Positions 45,849-57,759 of a DNA stretch of 64,000 bases are shown here, piece by piece. The stretch lies in contig JARVKI010000069.1 of the NCBI GenBank assembly GCA_036674765.1, positions 184,733 to 248,732 of the forward strand, read 5' to 3'. Both the position numbers and the translations under genes were made by a program. This DNA is from Seiridium cupressi. Its lineage: Eukaryota; Ascomycota; Sordariomycetes; Amphisphaeriales; Sporocadaceae. Below the pieces are notes generated by a model that searched no databases, had not been told where the DNA came from, and saw only the letters and a list, made by a program, of their open reading frames with translations. How positions within the stretch are numbered: the stretch's first letter is position 1; every line of letters begins with the position of its first letter.

Positions 45849-47721
45849 ATGGTACACAGATGCACGCATTGCCGCAAGTAAAAGATAAAGTCCTCCGGAC
45901 TGCAACCATGTGAGGGCTGCAAGAAGCGAAAGGCCACCGTATGCAACTTCCAGAGTTATTCCATGCCCCGTATAGCCCGTTTTGAGGCTTTACCAGTTCC
46001 TGATTGAGTGTTTCTGCTCTTGAAACATGGATTTTAACTCCCGACAACTCATCAAGCAGGTCAGAAGAAGCAAATACTGACTCCAGGTGTTGTAGTGTAA
46101 TTTTGACGACAAAGACGACAATGTCGTCATGACAAGAGCGTACGTGCTGGCATTCTGTGCCCTTCCAGTGTGCTGATATATAGCATTTAGGTATTCGCTG
46201 GACTTGCAACGAAATGTAGCACGATCGATACAAAACCCACCGTTGGGTGAAGAAGGTGGTGTGCGAGTGGTGCCATCCGCCCCCTCAGCCGCCGAAGGCA
46301 GCAAATCAGCGTCGTCAGTTTCCGGACATGAAGAGGGCAGCGTGCTTGAAGAAGGTACGCCACCGCCGATGTTGAGTAAACCCACGACTGATTGTACATA
46401 ATAGCTTCGGCGGACCACGGTATGGATGATACCTTACAGAATGCCGACGACAGCCACGCTGCATTATCTGAAGGCTCAGAACCAAGTCAGTCTGTCTTGA
46501 CAAATCCACTCGTTGCCTCGCCATCTACGTATACATCGGCGTCTAGTGGAAGACCATATGGGTGCCTCTCCCCCGGTAGCTGAACAATGACTTACACCCC
46601 ATCAAGTTTACCTAGGCACATCATCAAACTGGTCATTCTGTCGAAGGATACTTCAGATGACCCACGAACATGTCCGAAACGTACCTCTGCCATCAAATAC
46701 TTTGCTGTTTGATGGTATGGCCTACGATGTGGGATGGCGTGGCCCTTTCGACTCCATAGATACAAACCAGCCCGCCCGAGTCCTGATTATTCTATATGTC
46801 TCATCAAGGCCGTCAAGTTTCACTGCGGGCAAATGTTTCATTTGTTTGATGACGACGAATTTCATCGCTGTCTCCAGCAATTTTATTCGGAACCAGATCA
46901 AGGAGTAAGAAAGGCTGATCTCTGGTGTATTCACTTCCTCCTTATTTTAGCTTTTGGAAAGACCTTTATCATGCAGAAATCATTGGAAAGCGGCCTTCTG
47001 GTATTGAGTTCTTCCTCAAAGTCATGGAAATCCTCCCTCCGGCATATATTCTATGGTGAGTTCAAAACCAAGTCATGTTCTCCTACGCGCCTCAACTAAG
47101 CGAATACTTATCATGTATGCGTATATTGTTGAAACGCAAGTAAAAGTTGGAAACACTAACTGACCATCGTTCAAATACCTTTGTTTGATTCGTTGGAAGG
47201 CTAATATTGTTTGATGGCAGCCACGACCCCATTGCGGCCACTGAAAACCCGTGCTGTATAGCATTGTACCTCCAATGCATTGATCATCGCCATGCAGCAC
47301 ACATATATGTACGAGGAAATTTTTAATCTTTTGCTGTCTCTACATTATTCAATACGTCGTAGGAGTCTAATTTCTACTGCAGATCGGTCAAGCTATACGC
47401 ACAGCTCTCAGCTATGGCATGCACACCGACATGCCTGTCGCGCAGCTTGGAGAAGGCCATTTGCAGAGGTGTCGTAAGATCTGGTGGACAACATGTAAGT
47501 AAAAGCCATGTCTCATTATTGCTTGCTCTGTGGCGACCAAGGAAGTTGAGGTCGTCGAATGGTGCCTCTCTGGGAATTGATAATCGTCTCACAAGACCAC
47601 AAAGGACATACTGATCAACGTCTGAAATGCGAGACTAATCTCTTTTGACAATCAGATTTATTACATCGGCAAATGACATCGCTAATGGGAGAGCCCCAAT
47701 CCATTCAGGATGGAGACATCC
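45849..47721 (+). pseudogene. Zn2Cys6 fungal transcription factor pseudogene, 5' half
   Basis: A degraded Zn2Cys6 DNA-binding cluster lies at 45849-45960 (RCTHCRK, stop, KIK ... GLQPCEGCKKRK), with an in-frame TAA at 45879 and the third cysteine apparently changed to serine. From 46.45 kb the middle region follows: TNPLVASPSTYTSASSG, SNWSFCRRILQMTHEHV, LLFDGMAYDVGWRG. The Fungal_trans domain comes next: KAVKFHCGQMFHLFDDDEF, ALYLQCIDHRHAAHIY, IGQAIRTALSYGMHTDMP, RQMTSLMGEPQSIQDGD. At least two frameshifts (near 46.78 and 46.99 kb) break the frame, while introns with good signals survive. The half ends exactly at the retrotransposon and resumes at 53528. The target genes are unknown; nearby proline genes make a pathway regulator possible, but that is inference. 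Confidence 0.85.
47717..47721. repeat. Target-site duplication CATCC, left copy
   Basis: CATCC immediately precedes the left LTR and is repeated right after the right LTR at 53528-53532, as expected for integrase-mediated insertion. Confidence 0.9.
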
Positions 47722-47869
47722 TGATGGACGGCAATATGGGGAGAAATCCGTATATTGAGGTCCTCCGTAAGGATGATGATGAAGGGAGAAGGAAGCTCCC
47801 CTCTGCTGCCGTGAAGGCCTAAGACTAAGAACCCCACTGATCCACCCCACGTGGTCTGTGCGTTCATCA
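47722..47869. repeat. Left LTR, 148 bp
   Basis: Starts TGATGGACGG and ends GTTCATCA. It is identical to the right LTR except for G at 47757 (A at 53415) and A at 47769 (G at 53427), both transitions. The base composition is ordinary, unlike the element's interior. Confidence 0.92.
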
Positions 47870-50800
47870 CCCCCCCGTAGGCTAAGCGGCTAAAGAGAGG
47901 GCATCGTCATAAAGTTTATTTATTAAATTACGTGAATTATAGTGTTTTGGTATAAAATAAAGGGATTAAATTGGTTTAGTCCTTTTTTAATATATGTAAC
48001 ATAAGAAAATAAGTATGAAAAATAGCAAAACTGGGTATAATACTAACCGTTTACTTATTATAGGCAGTTTGTAAGCTTTAGTTAGCGAATAAAGTTGCCG
48101 TGCTTGACCTTTTTGAGTGGTTTGGTTAAGCTATCTGCCACTGTTTTAACGCCGGTAATATACTGGATTTTAAACGTATACTTACGTTTAGCGTTAAGGA
48201 TTTATTTATATTTAATATCGATATAGCGTATTTTAACGTTTTTAAATAAATTTATAATAACGTAAATTGCGTTAACGGAGTTTGTAAATAATAATAGCGG
48301 TTTTAATTAATTAAGGTTAAAGTCTTTTAAAATAAAATTAATTTATTAAAATAATTAACCTATTAATATAATATTATAAAACTCCGTTTTTATAAAACTT
48401 ATTAAAATTAATAACATTTTTTTAAATTTTTAATAAATAAAAGCTTTAATAAAAAAGATTATATAATTATTAATTAAATATTTAATACTAAAAACGTTAT
48501 TATAAATAACGTTTAAAATATTATATAAATTAAAATTATTAATAATATATTTACCGTTAATAATAATATTTAAATTAATAATATTTATAACGTATTTAAT
48601 AAGGTGTTTTTAAATTTTAAAGTATTTTTTAAAAAAGTTAACGTTTATTTCGTAAAGTTTATTATTAATATATATAATATTTAATTTTAAATTAATTAAA
48701 AGATAATTAATTAATTTAATTTAACGTTAATACTTTTTAGTTTTATTTTTAAATAATTATTAAATAATAAATAATTAGAATTTAAATCGTTAAAATATTA
48801 TAATTAATATTAAATTTTTAATATTATACTTTTTAATAAACTTTTTTATAAACGCGGGTTAATTAAATTAAATTTAACGTATTATTTTATTATATTTAAT
48901 TTAAAATCCGAGGAAATTAGCGTTTTTATTAAAAGCTTTAAATTTAAAGTAAATAAAAAGCTTAATAATAATTTAAATAATATTAATTATTATTAAAGCA
49001 TTAATTTTAAAGTTATTTATATATAAAATAAAAAAGATTCCTTTTATAAAATATTTAAAAAAGTATTAATCCGATAATATAAATTTAAAGTTATATTATT
49101 TAATAATAAAAGTAAAGGTTTTATATTATTAAATAAATGCTTTTTAAAGATTATATAAAGCGCGTTATAAACGGTAGGCTTTATTCGATTTATTAAAGTA
49201 ATTATAAAGTTACTTTATAAAAACTAATTATTTTATTTTTATAATTACGTAAAGGAAAGTAATAATTATATTAAACTATTTAAATTCGAGATTTTAAATA
49301 ATTATAATTATAAAAAAGATTTTAATTAAAATATTATTTATAATAACGGCGTAAATATTTTATACTTTTTAAAAATCGTCGATTTTATAATTATTTTAAA
49401 TAACCTAGCGAGTTTTATTTTTAATTTAATTACCGTATTAATTAAACTTTTAATTAAAAACTTATTTACTTAATAAAATTTAAGCTTTAATTAAAAGATT
49501 AATAAGTATTTAAGTTTAATATTATTAAAAATCGTTAATTTACTTATTAAATATAAATTATTATTTATTTTAATATTAAAATTTAATTTATTTAAAGTTT
49601 TTAAATAATAAATAATTAAAATCTTTAATAATAATAAATATAACTTTTATTTTAAAGTAAAAAAAAGTAATAATAAAAGGGTTAAAGTTTTAAAAGGATT
49701 AATTTTATTTAAAATATAAAAAGGATTTACTTTTAACGGCGTTTAAAAGCTTTTTTAAATTATATTCTTTTTAAAATCCTCCTTTTATACGTTTTATAAA
49801 TTCCTCCTTTTATATAATAATAAACTCCTTTTTATATATATCCGTATTAATAACTTTATTTTAAATATTTTTAATCGATTTATATAATTAAGCTTTATTA
49901 AAAAGAGGATTTTATAATAACGATACCTCGTTAGTAATTTATTAGATTTTAATATCGGTAAAAATATCGAAAAACTCGTTAAAAAAGTCTTCCTCCTTTT
50001 TATCGGGTTTAAAAAAAAGAAGATACTTAATTAATATAAAAAGGGTTTTAAAAAGAAGTGTAAATTATTATTATTATTTATTAAACTTAAAGTTAAAAGT
50101 TTAAATCTCTTTATTAATAATAGTTTATTTATTAAATTTAAATATTAATTAAAAAAGTGGATTTTTATTAAGTAAAAGTCGAATATTAATGATTTTTATT
50201 ACTTTATCTCGGTTTTTAATAAAGGATTTAAATTAAACTTTATAATTAAAATCTTTAATATTAAGCAAAATTAAATCTATTCGATTATTAAAAACTACGT
50301 CGGAATAACGAATTACTTTACGAGTATTAAAAATATAAACGTAATAAATTATATTATATATATTATTATAACTAATTAAATAGCTTTTAAAAGCTTTAAT
50401 TTTAATTCGGTAAAAATAAAAAGTTTTCTTTTAAACTTAAACTTTATAACCCTAGGTTTTTAAATGGGTAATATATAAAATATAATATTTTATATAAAGT
50501 TTTAATTAAATATAAAAATATTAATAAAGATTAAAGTTTTTAAGGTTAAAAAAGGAAGGAAAGAGGTTAAAAACGATTATATTAATAGTTTTACCGTATA
50601 ATTAAAAGTATAAAAAAAGACTAGTAATAATTAAAATATAACGCGTGGATTTTATAATAAATATACCTGCCTTTTTAATTCGTTTTATTATTTTATAATA
50701 ATCCGTAATTAATAAGCGAATTATACTTTTACGGCTTTAAAACTATTTAATAAATTTAAAAAGTTTAATACCGTTATTAATTTAAATAACTTAAATTATT

Positions 50801-53379
50801 TTAGTTATTTATCGTTTAAATATAAATATTAAATTAATAATAACGTTAAATATAACTTTAATTAATTTATTTTTAATAAAGCGTATTTAATAATAAATGT
50901 AATAAATATTTATTACGTAAATTATATATTTTTTAAATTTATAACTTATTTTATAAAAGATAATATTAAAAAAAATAAAAAAGAAAGGTTTTTAAATAAA
51001 AATTATTAAAATATAATTAATTAAAAAGTAAGCTTTATTTAATTTATAAGCTTTATAATTATAATTATATATTTTTTTACATATAATTAATATATTAACT
51101 TTTTTATAAATTAATAATACTTATTTAAAACTAGTGTAAAATATACGTTTATATATTTATTTATATATAATATATAATGTTAATATATATTTAAAGTTAA
51201 TATATAAAATTATTAAAAAGGATTTAATTAATTTAAAGATTTTAAAATCCTTTACTTTAAAAACTATTATTTAGTTAATTTAAATAATAATAATAACTTT
51301 AAAACGTAATTTTTTAATTATAATAATATTAAAATAATTATTAAAAACTAATCCATCGATTTTAAATTAACCGTTATTTAATATATTAAAAGGAATTATT
51401 TTAAAATATAAAGCCTTTTTAATAATAAAGTTAATAAATTTATTATTAAATTTTAATATTAATATTATAATTAATCCGTAACCGGTAATAAACGCGTTAT
51501 TTTTATTATTTAATAAAAAGATAAAAAGTTTATTAAAATCCGTATAAAATTTAAACTATTTAAAATCGTTAAAAATATAATTTAAATAAATTAAATCTTT
51601 AATAATAATATTTTTAATTATATTACTTTTAAGTTAATTTTAAATTAAAACGATAATAAAACCATTTATAACGTAATTAAATTTATTTATATTTATAATA
51701 ATTATTTAAAAAAAGTTTATATTTAATACGTTTAATAAAGTTAAATTAGTTAACTTATTTAATTTAATAAAAATAAGTTTATAAGTAAATTTATTCTTTT
51801 CGTTTAACTTTTTATTATTATAATTTATTAAAATAATTAAGCTTTAATTATTAATAAAACAGTTAAAAGTTAAATAATAATATTTATTATATATATTATA
51901 TTAAGTTTAATTAATCGGGTATTATCGATTATATAATATATATTATATATTTATATAAATTAAATTAATTATATTAAAAAAAGGGGTTTATTTAAATTTC
52001 GGTTAGTTTATTATTTTATTTATAAAGGACTTTTAGTTATTTATTAAAAACTAAGTAAAAGTAATAGATTTTAAGTTATTTTTGCGAAAATTAATAAGTT
52101 AAAAACCTTTTTTAACTATTTAATTAGCTTTAAACTAGATTTTAGCAACTAGTTAAGGTTAATTAAGCTTATAATTATAAAAGTTATAATATAATTTCTC
52201 GTATTAAAATTTATTAACTTTTTTAAAAGGTTTTAATATAATAAAGGTTATTATATTATTTAAAATAAAATATTTAAATTTAAAAAGTTTCTTTTTTATT
52301 TTAATAACGGTATTAAAGTAATTTTAAAAAGTTAATTCTAGCTTTTAAATATTTTATTTATTAATTAATTTTTATATAAAATCTTTTAAAGCTTTAAAAA
52401 TAAATTTAATAATAAAATCGTAAATAATTTTAAAGTTTTTCTTTTTTACGCGGTTTTAATTATAATTAATAAGGATTTAATATATTAAAATTATAAAGTT
52501 AACGATAAATATACGTATTTTTAAACGGTTTTTACGCTAATTATTATTATCCTTTTCTAATTTAAAAATCTCTTTTTCGATATATTTTATAAAATTATAT
52601 TATTTTAATCGTTTAAAAAGTAAGTATTTTTATTTATTAAGGTTTTTTTCGCCTTTTAATAACGGGATAAGTTAAAAAGTAAAAAACTCGTTTTTCGCTA
52701 TAATTATAATCGTAAAAATGATTTAAAAGTGATTTATAAATAGATAAAAGGTTTGTAAAAAGTTTAAGGGCTTTTTAACTTATTAAACTTCCGGGTATTA
52801 TTACCTACTTATTTATCCGCGGATAGTAAGCGTTAAATTTACACTTTTACCCGTAATATACTTTTTTAAAAGTGTTAAGTATATATAAAAAAAAGGGAAG
52901 TTTTCCGGATTAGCTTTATAGCCTTAAAAGTAATAAAAGGGTTAAATCGGTAATAATTTATAATAAATAAAAGACTAAATTAATTTAAAACTAATAATTA
53001 AAAGTTATAAAAGGACTAAGTTAATTTAAAACTAATAATTAAAAAGTTATAATAATAATTAAATTTTTAATAAAAAGTTAATTTAAAATAAAGTTAAAAA
53101 AGGGTTAAGTTATAATAATTACTTTATTTTCCTTTAAAAGTTAATATATAAGTCTTTTTAGCTGTGGATTTTTATAATTAGTTAAAATCGGCCAAATCGA
53201 AGGAAAAAGTGGGTTTTAAATAAGGCTTTAAAAGAGCTTAGCTAAAGGGGTATATCGGTTAAATCTGCGATTTGGTAACGATAAAGGTGTGATTTAGGTG
53301 CAATTAAGCAGAAATTAAGGTGCAGCAGAAGCTGGAGGGTTTGTAATGGTGATAACCTCAAAAGAGAGGGCTTATAACC

Positions 53380-53527
53380 TGATGGACGGCAATATGGGGA
53401 GAAATCCGTATATTAAGGTCCTCCGTGAGGATGATGATGAAGGGAGAAGGAAGCTCCCCTCTGCTGCCGTGAAGGCCTAAGACTAAGAACCCCACTGATC
53501 CACCCCACGTGGTCTGTGCGTTCATCA
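53380..53527. repeat. Right LTR, 148 bp
   Basis: Direct copy of the left LTR with two transitions in 148 positions. It is preceded by partly AT-rich sequence and followed directly by the second CATCC. Confidence 0.92.
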
Positions 53528-54633
53528 CATCCACTGTCAGTTACCTGTCTTCCACGATTCGAATCAGCGGAACAACCACGCTGGCTATGCATATCAAGTT
53601 AGCACGTGTTATCGCCGAAATAAATAACAGTGTGTCTCCTCACTCTGCCTGATTCGAATATGCTCAACTAACTCGAACATTGTGATCTAGGTATCTATGG
53701 CGTAAATGGTCGGCTGAATGGGAAATTTTTGAACAGCACCAAAGCGCTACTCAAGGACTTGCCGGGTCTGGCAACAGAACTCGGACAGGCTCTGCCGTTG
53801 AAGTTGGATAACCCTGGACAGGGTGTATCAACAATCTCGGCGTCAGTGCATCTTATATACCACCAGGTACGAGTCCTCACCCGGTCTTAGAAACATGTAC
53901 CTAAGCGGAATGACTGATGCCGTTGGTCTAGTGCATCGTCTTGGCGACCCGTCCTCTGATGTTTTGTTATTTGAAAATGAAGTTCGACTCAGTAACACAA
54001 CTGGACGGCCCCACAAAACATCGTTTCGGCATCATCTTACAGATGTGTATTAAATCTGCTTAACAAATCATCAATATATTGGAGAGCTTACAATCTCAAG
54101 GCTTACTGGTAAGACGTAATGGTACATACTTCGAAATGGCAACATAGGTGCACAAACAAACTGCAGAAACATTCCTGTCGTCGGACCTTGACTCTTTACA
54201 TGTATCATCAATCATACTGGCCATTGGATCCGTGATTGATGAGCATCATATCAGAGATCGTGGTGCTTGGGTGCAGCGATGTCTGATCCTACTCGACTGT
54301 ATGATGTCGGCCGGGAATTTGATAGCCGGCTGGCGAAAGTCAGAGATGCAACAGTTGGATGACATGGTAAACGAATTACTCAGTCTCCGTTCTCAGGCAC
54401 CTTAATCCCCCGCCCCCGAGATCTCTTGCACGAACACATCATTACATGGCGTTTTTCCGGCGGCAAATTTACCGCTCAACGAGGACCCAATGTCCTTACA
54501 ACCTTTCAACGTGCACCGTATTGGCAACGGTGATGATTTCTCCACGGACCATATCATGGCGATTGCTAGCTCTATCCAAGAGGAAGATGTTGAGTGGATG
54601 GATCATGCAATAGCAGAGAACGGTATCTGGTGA
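53528..54633 (+). pseudogene. Zn2Cys6 fungal transcription factor pseudogene, 3' half
   Basis: Beginning in the right-hand CATCC, the sequence continues the split gene. Removing the element and one CATCC copy would place the HCQLPVF codons straight after QDGDI. Further along, LAMHIKLARVIAEINN, YGVNGRLNGKFLNSTKALL and VSTISASVHLIYHQ match the second half of the Fungal_trans family. Stops at about 53,888 and 53,912 interrupt the next segment. Conservation returns at ILESLQSQGLL, AETFLSSDLDSLHV and RCLILLDCMMSAGNLIAGWRKSEMQQLDDM. The natural C-terminus is EDVEWMDHAIAENGIW, with a stop at 54631-54633. Introns remain recognisable, for example one ending at 53690. Confidence 0.85.
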
Positions 54634-54878
54634 TGTCACGGAGCCGCTCGAGAAAAGTCATGTTTCCACACAGCTGCAGAAGAGCTATCATTATTATTCA
54701 ATCTGAAGAGCACATGCTTTCAAAGGTTTCAAATATATATTTATCACATGAGATTGGAGGATATCTCCCTAGCATTTCGAAGGGAGGACAGCTCCAAGTA
54801 GTGGTCGACCATGTGCATCATCTACATTCCGTTTCGCAAAAAGGTTCCCAGCATCAGAATTTGGCCATTGTTAGAGGA

Positions 54879-56251
54879 TCACAACTTGCTCTCTCTCTTC
54901 GACCGCTTGATGTCTCTAAACTCAGTAGTGTTACCAATCCGCCAGCTCACATAGCTACCCCAATCGCCTCCGGTCTTGGGTTTGGGAGACTTCCATCTCC
55001 ATCTTGGATTGCTCTGGCCGTCAGGTGATGCCAGGAGCGCGGTAGTCCACTTACCCACAATTGTGAACATCTTGAAGCCGTGTCCCGAGTCTTCGGAGAG
55101 GAGGACGACAGAATTGGAACATCCCGGCACATAGTCGACGATGAAGTCAGAGTCGGCGGTATCGGCGAACCAGCAAAGCGACTTTCTAACAAAAGGCCGA
55201 TCAGCTAACGCCGGCAGGGTCTGACGTAGAAGCTCCCGAAGCTTGGCCTCATCCTCTTGAGGAAGAAAGCCTAGGCTCGCGTTCCTCGGCTCCGGGGGTA
55301 GAGAGATGCGAGTGTCTTTGTTAGTGTTGATATACCCTCCGCCCATAGGGCAGAGCTTGAGCAGGTTAGTTTTCGGGTCGGGCTCGAAGAAGAAGCCGAG
55401 CTCTCGAGCATAGACAACAGGGATTCCACGGAGTGCCGATGTCTCCTCATCAGTCAGATGAATGTGGGCGACGGACCAGGATTTGGCGTCGACATTGAGG
55501 CCAACGTCAGGTATCAGTTGGGCAGCAGCGGCTCCTGCCGCGATAACAACCAGTGATCCGGGGTGGAACTTGCCGTCCTTCGTTTTTATGCCCCTAGTTT
55601 TCCTGCCGCTAGATGTGTGCACGTATTCGATGGCCTCCACGGCGCCCGAGACTTTCCCTAGAAACAACCTGACACCTTGAGCCTGGGCGGCCTTATGAAC
55701 TGCCCTCAAGGCATCTGCAGAATGGGTGTAACCATCGAAGCGGTTCAAGTAACCTCTCCAGCCGGGAAGAGAGCCATTCAATTGCTAAGACTGTTCTTGA
55801 ATGTCGGCCTTGGAGTCCAACGGCACGACATGCTTCGCCAGCCCGGGGTGCCTCTCGGCGGCAGCTCGGAATCTATTTAGTGTGTCGACCGCTTTTTCTT
55901 GAGCTTTACCAGACACACAGTGCAAGTACCCGACTTTGTGGAAATGTGGCGCAAAAAGGGACGACTTCCACGCTTCTGCGGCTTCCTGATAAAGAGCCTG
56001 GTCAACAAAATTCAGAAGAACCGTCTCGGACTGTCACGAACCATAGCTAGATTAGTATACCAGGGATCTTCGTATTCCGCACGCATAATCTTGTTGATAT
56101 CGTTGGCTGCCGAATACCCAGATGGTACCTCGTCATCCTGTTCAAACACTATAATATTGGAGTACCCATTCTGTGATAGATGCAGAGCAGTTGAGAGGCC
56201 GAAAGCTCCAGCACCCACAATGATAATTGGCTCTTGTTTAGAGATACCCAT
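54879..56251 (-). pseudogene. FAD-dependent amine/amino-acid oxidase with an in-frame stop
   Basis: Exons 56042..56251 and 54879..55997 on the minus strand read 443 codons in one frame, with a TAG at 55785-55787 (codon 141). The N-terminus has the FAD-binding GxGxxG motif (IIIVGAGAFGLSTALHL) and PSGYSAANDINKIMRAEYED, typical of fungal saccharopine/fructosyl-amine/sarcosine oxidase-like enzymes. The C-terminus has SGHGFKMFTIVGKW, also typical. These enzymes oxidise secondary amines or imino acids to release H2O2. The stop sits in an otherwise intact, conserved stretch just before QLNGSLPGWRGY, and CAG to TAG there would be a CpA to TpA change. The 44-nt intron has a weak GTTCGT donor, but its removal restores the family sequence. 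Confidence 0.78.
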
Positions 56252-56542
56252 TCTGAATGCCTCCTCAGTAAAGTATAAACATATTTCAGGATAATTGGAC
56301 CGTCTCTGCGATTCCAGGACTTTTCAAGTCAAACACTAACAGGCTGTGCTTATTTTCTATAACCATTTGTGATATCCTGAATTATAGTTCTGTACCCGCT
56401 GAAGTTCGGATGGACTCAAGCGCGTGGTAGTGTGGTAAGCCGAATGGCATCATAACGTACTGGACCGATCAACTAGCTCCGGGGCCTAAGCCGAAAGATA
56501 GAAAGGAGGGCAGCGGTGGCCTGCGCGACGGGTCCCCGAAAT

Positions 56543-56906
56543 ATGCCTATCTCAGTGAGCGCGGCTTTCCTCGCTCGGGATATTATCACGGTATTTGGGT
56601 CATTTGCTATTGATCCCTATGTCTCGGCAGTCATACCCAATAGCCTGGCGCAGACTGCTCACGCCAAGGCCTCAGCATCCCAGCTGATTGTTCCCGCCAT
56701 AACCCAGATCATGGCAACACCAGCCCATCTGCTGGGACTGGATTTATATAACGGGTTGAGCGCCTCGGGGTATTGGACCGGATTGGCAAAGCGCGACTGA
56801 ACCTATTATCCACGACAATTGTGCGGGCCTTTCGATTGATCCCGGCTTATGGGATCGGGATTATCTTCAATACTCGTCTGCGGCCCTCTCTTCGAAGCGA
56901 TGCATA
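56543..56906 (+). pseudogene. Remnant of a fungal membrane-protein family (C-terminal part)
   Basis: The frame MPISVSAAFLARDIITVFGS ... SQLIVPAITQIMATPAHLLG ... LDLYNGLSASGYW resembles an orphan ascomycete membrane-protein family (ARDxxTxFASF and TPxHLLGLDxYN signatures, recalled from memory). The family's last segment (STTIVRAFRLIPAYGIGIIF) follows in a different frame after about 56,795, so the copy is frameshifted. The 5' part is missing. Its function is unknown, and mitochondrial location is only a guess. Confidence 0.5.
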
Positions 56907-57640
56907 CGATTCATATCAATTGGAAACCACTTTGGTCTAAATGGTTCGTATGTCGCGGCCACATGGCTCACGTTAAAGCTGAGTGGTAACTTAAGGAAAA
57001 GGGAAACGTCAGATCCATATAGAAACTTGCCGCCGTATCTATAACAAATTAAATCAAATTACTGTTCACCCAACTCATGATTTCATGAAACTTTTGCGTC
57101 TTTTTCGGAGTCAATTGGTTCTAAATTTCTTCTGCTATCCAAGTGCTTTACTTAAGTGTATGTCACAAGGGTCACGGACATACGAAGACACTCACGCTGA
57201 TCTCCAATGAAGCCCTGAACATGATTACCGCTGTATTAGCTCTAGGCCCAGAATCTCGGCCAAAATTCAAGAAGGCCCAAAGCGGCTGGGTGCTCATCAT
57301 GTGCATACGCGATTGTAGGTATTACATAAAAAGAAGCCTCATAAAATTAACAATTTGATTGCACTCATTAGCCAACTGTGTACAATGTATCAGGCCCCTT
57401 GAACTAAACTAGATGAGCAACCTAGTCATTACTAGGGTACTTGAAAACAGTCGCCTCGAAAAACTCCTCTTTAATTAACCGAGGGCTTACGAAGTGCAGT
57501 ATAATGTTGGAGCTGCTAGCCCGGCTACTGCCAAAAGATTGCTGGCCGATGAGAGCTGCGGTAGTCTTCTAGTCTGTAAAATCAAGATAATCAGTCACAG
57601 ATACTTCACAAAGTTGCCCAATATCCAACAAATTACTCAA
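56907..57640. other. Intergenic, no supported gene
   Basis: About 730 bases of AT-leaning sequence with one unsupported 71-codon frame at 57143-57358. Nothing recognised. Confidence 0.4.
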
Positions 57641-57751
57641 ATATAGGTTACCAGCGGAATACCGTAGAGTGTTCTCTGCTTCTCGCGGAGCACCACGGTC
57701 GTTGGAAAACACAGCTTCAGTCAAGGCGAAGCCGCTGCCACTCTTGTCGAC
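57641..57751 (-). pseudogene. Aldehyde dehydrogenase (P5C dehydrogenase-like) fragment
   Basis: A minus-strand stretch of ~37 codons reads VDKSGSGFALTEAVFSNDRG, then APREAENTLRYSAGNLY. This corresponds to the region ahead of the C-terminal catalytic/oligomerisation part of aldehyde dehydrogenases, most like 1-pyrroline-5-carboxylate dehydrogenase (xxALTGAVFSxDR...LRxSAGNFYIN). No flanking ALDH sequence is seen on either side, so this is a short relic. It lies head to head with the aldolase pseudogene and near two intact proline genes. Confidence 0.5.
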
Positions 57752-57759
57752 CTGGCCTA

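Larger units (their letters stand above)
47722..53527. mobile_element. RIP-degraded LTR retrotransposon, 5.8 kb
   Basis: Two 148-bp direct repeats with TG...CA ends bound a 5806-bp element flanked by a 5-bp duplication (CATCC). The size and short LTRs would fit a Ty1/copia-like element, but no coding motif survives. From about 47,900 to 53,200 the interior is reduced to A, T and a few CpG-associated C/G, with stops in every frame and CpA nearly absent. That is the signature of RIP turning CpA into TpA on both strands. A purine-rich stretch (AAAAGAGAGGG) at 53360-53370 could be a displaced polypurine tract. Orientation is undetermined. The element sits inside the coding sequence of the Zn2Cys6 gene. 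Confidence 0.9.

Noticed and set aside
45829..46418. Minus-strand frames of 134-142 codons
   Set aside because: They are antisense shadows of the degraded Zn2Cys6 gene, whose plus-strand sequence aligns with the family.
47900..53200. Search for reverse transcriptase, integrase or gag motifs in the element interior
   Set aside because: Stops in all frames and saturation by transitions leave nothing readable; the element class is therefore not assigned.
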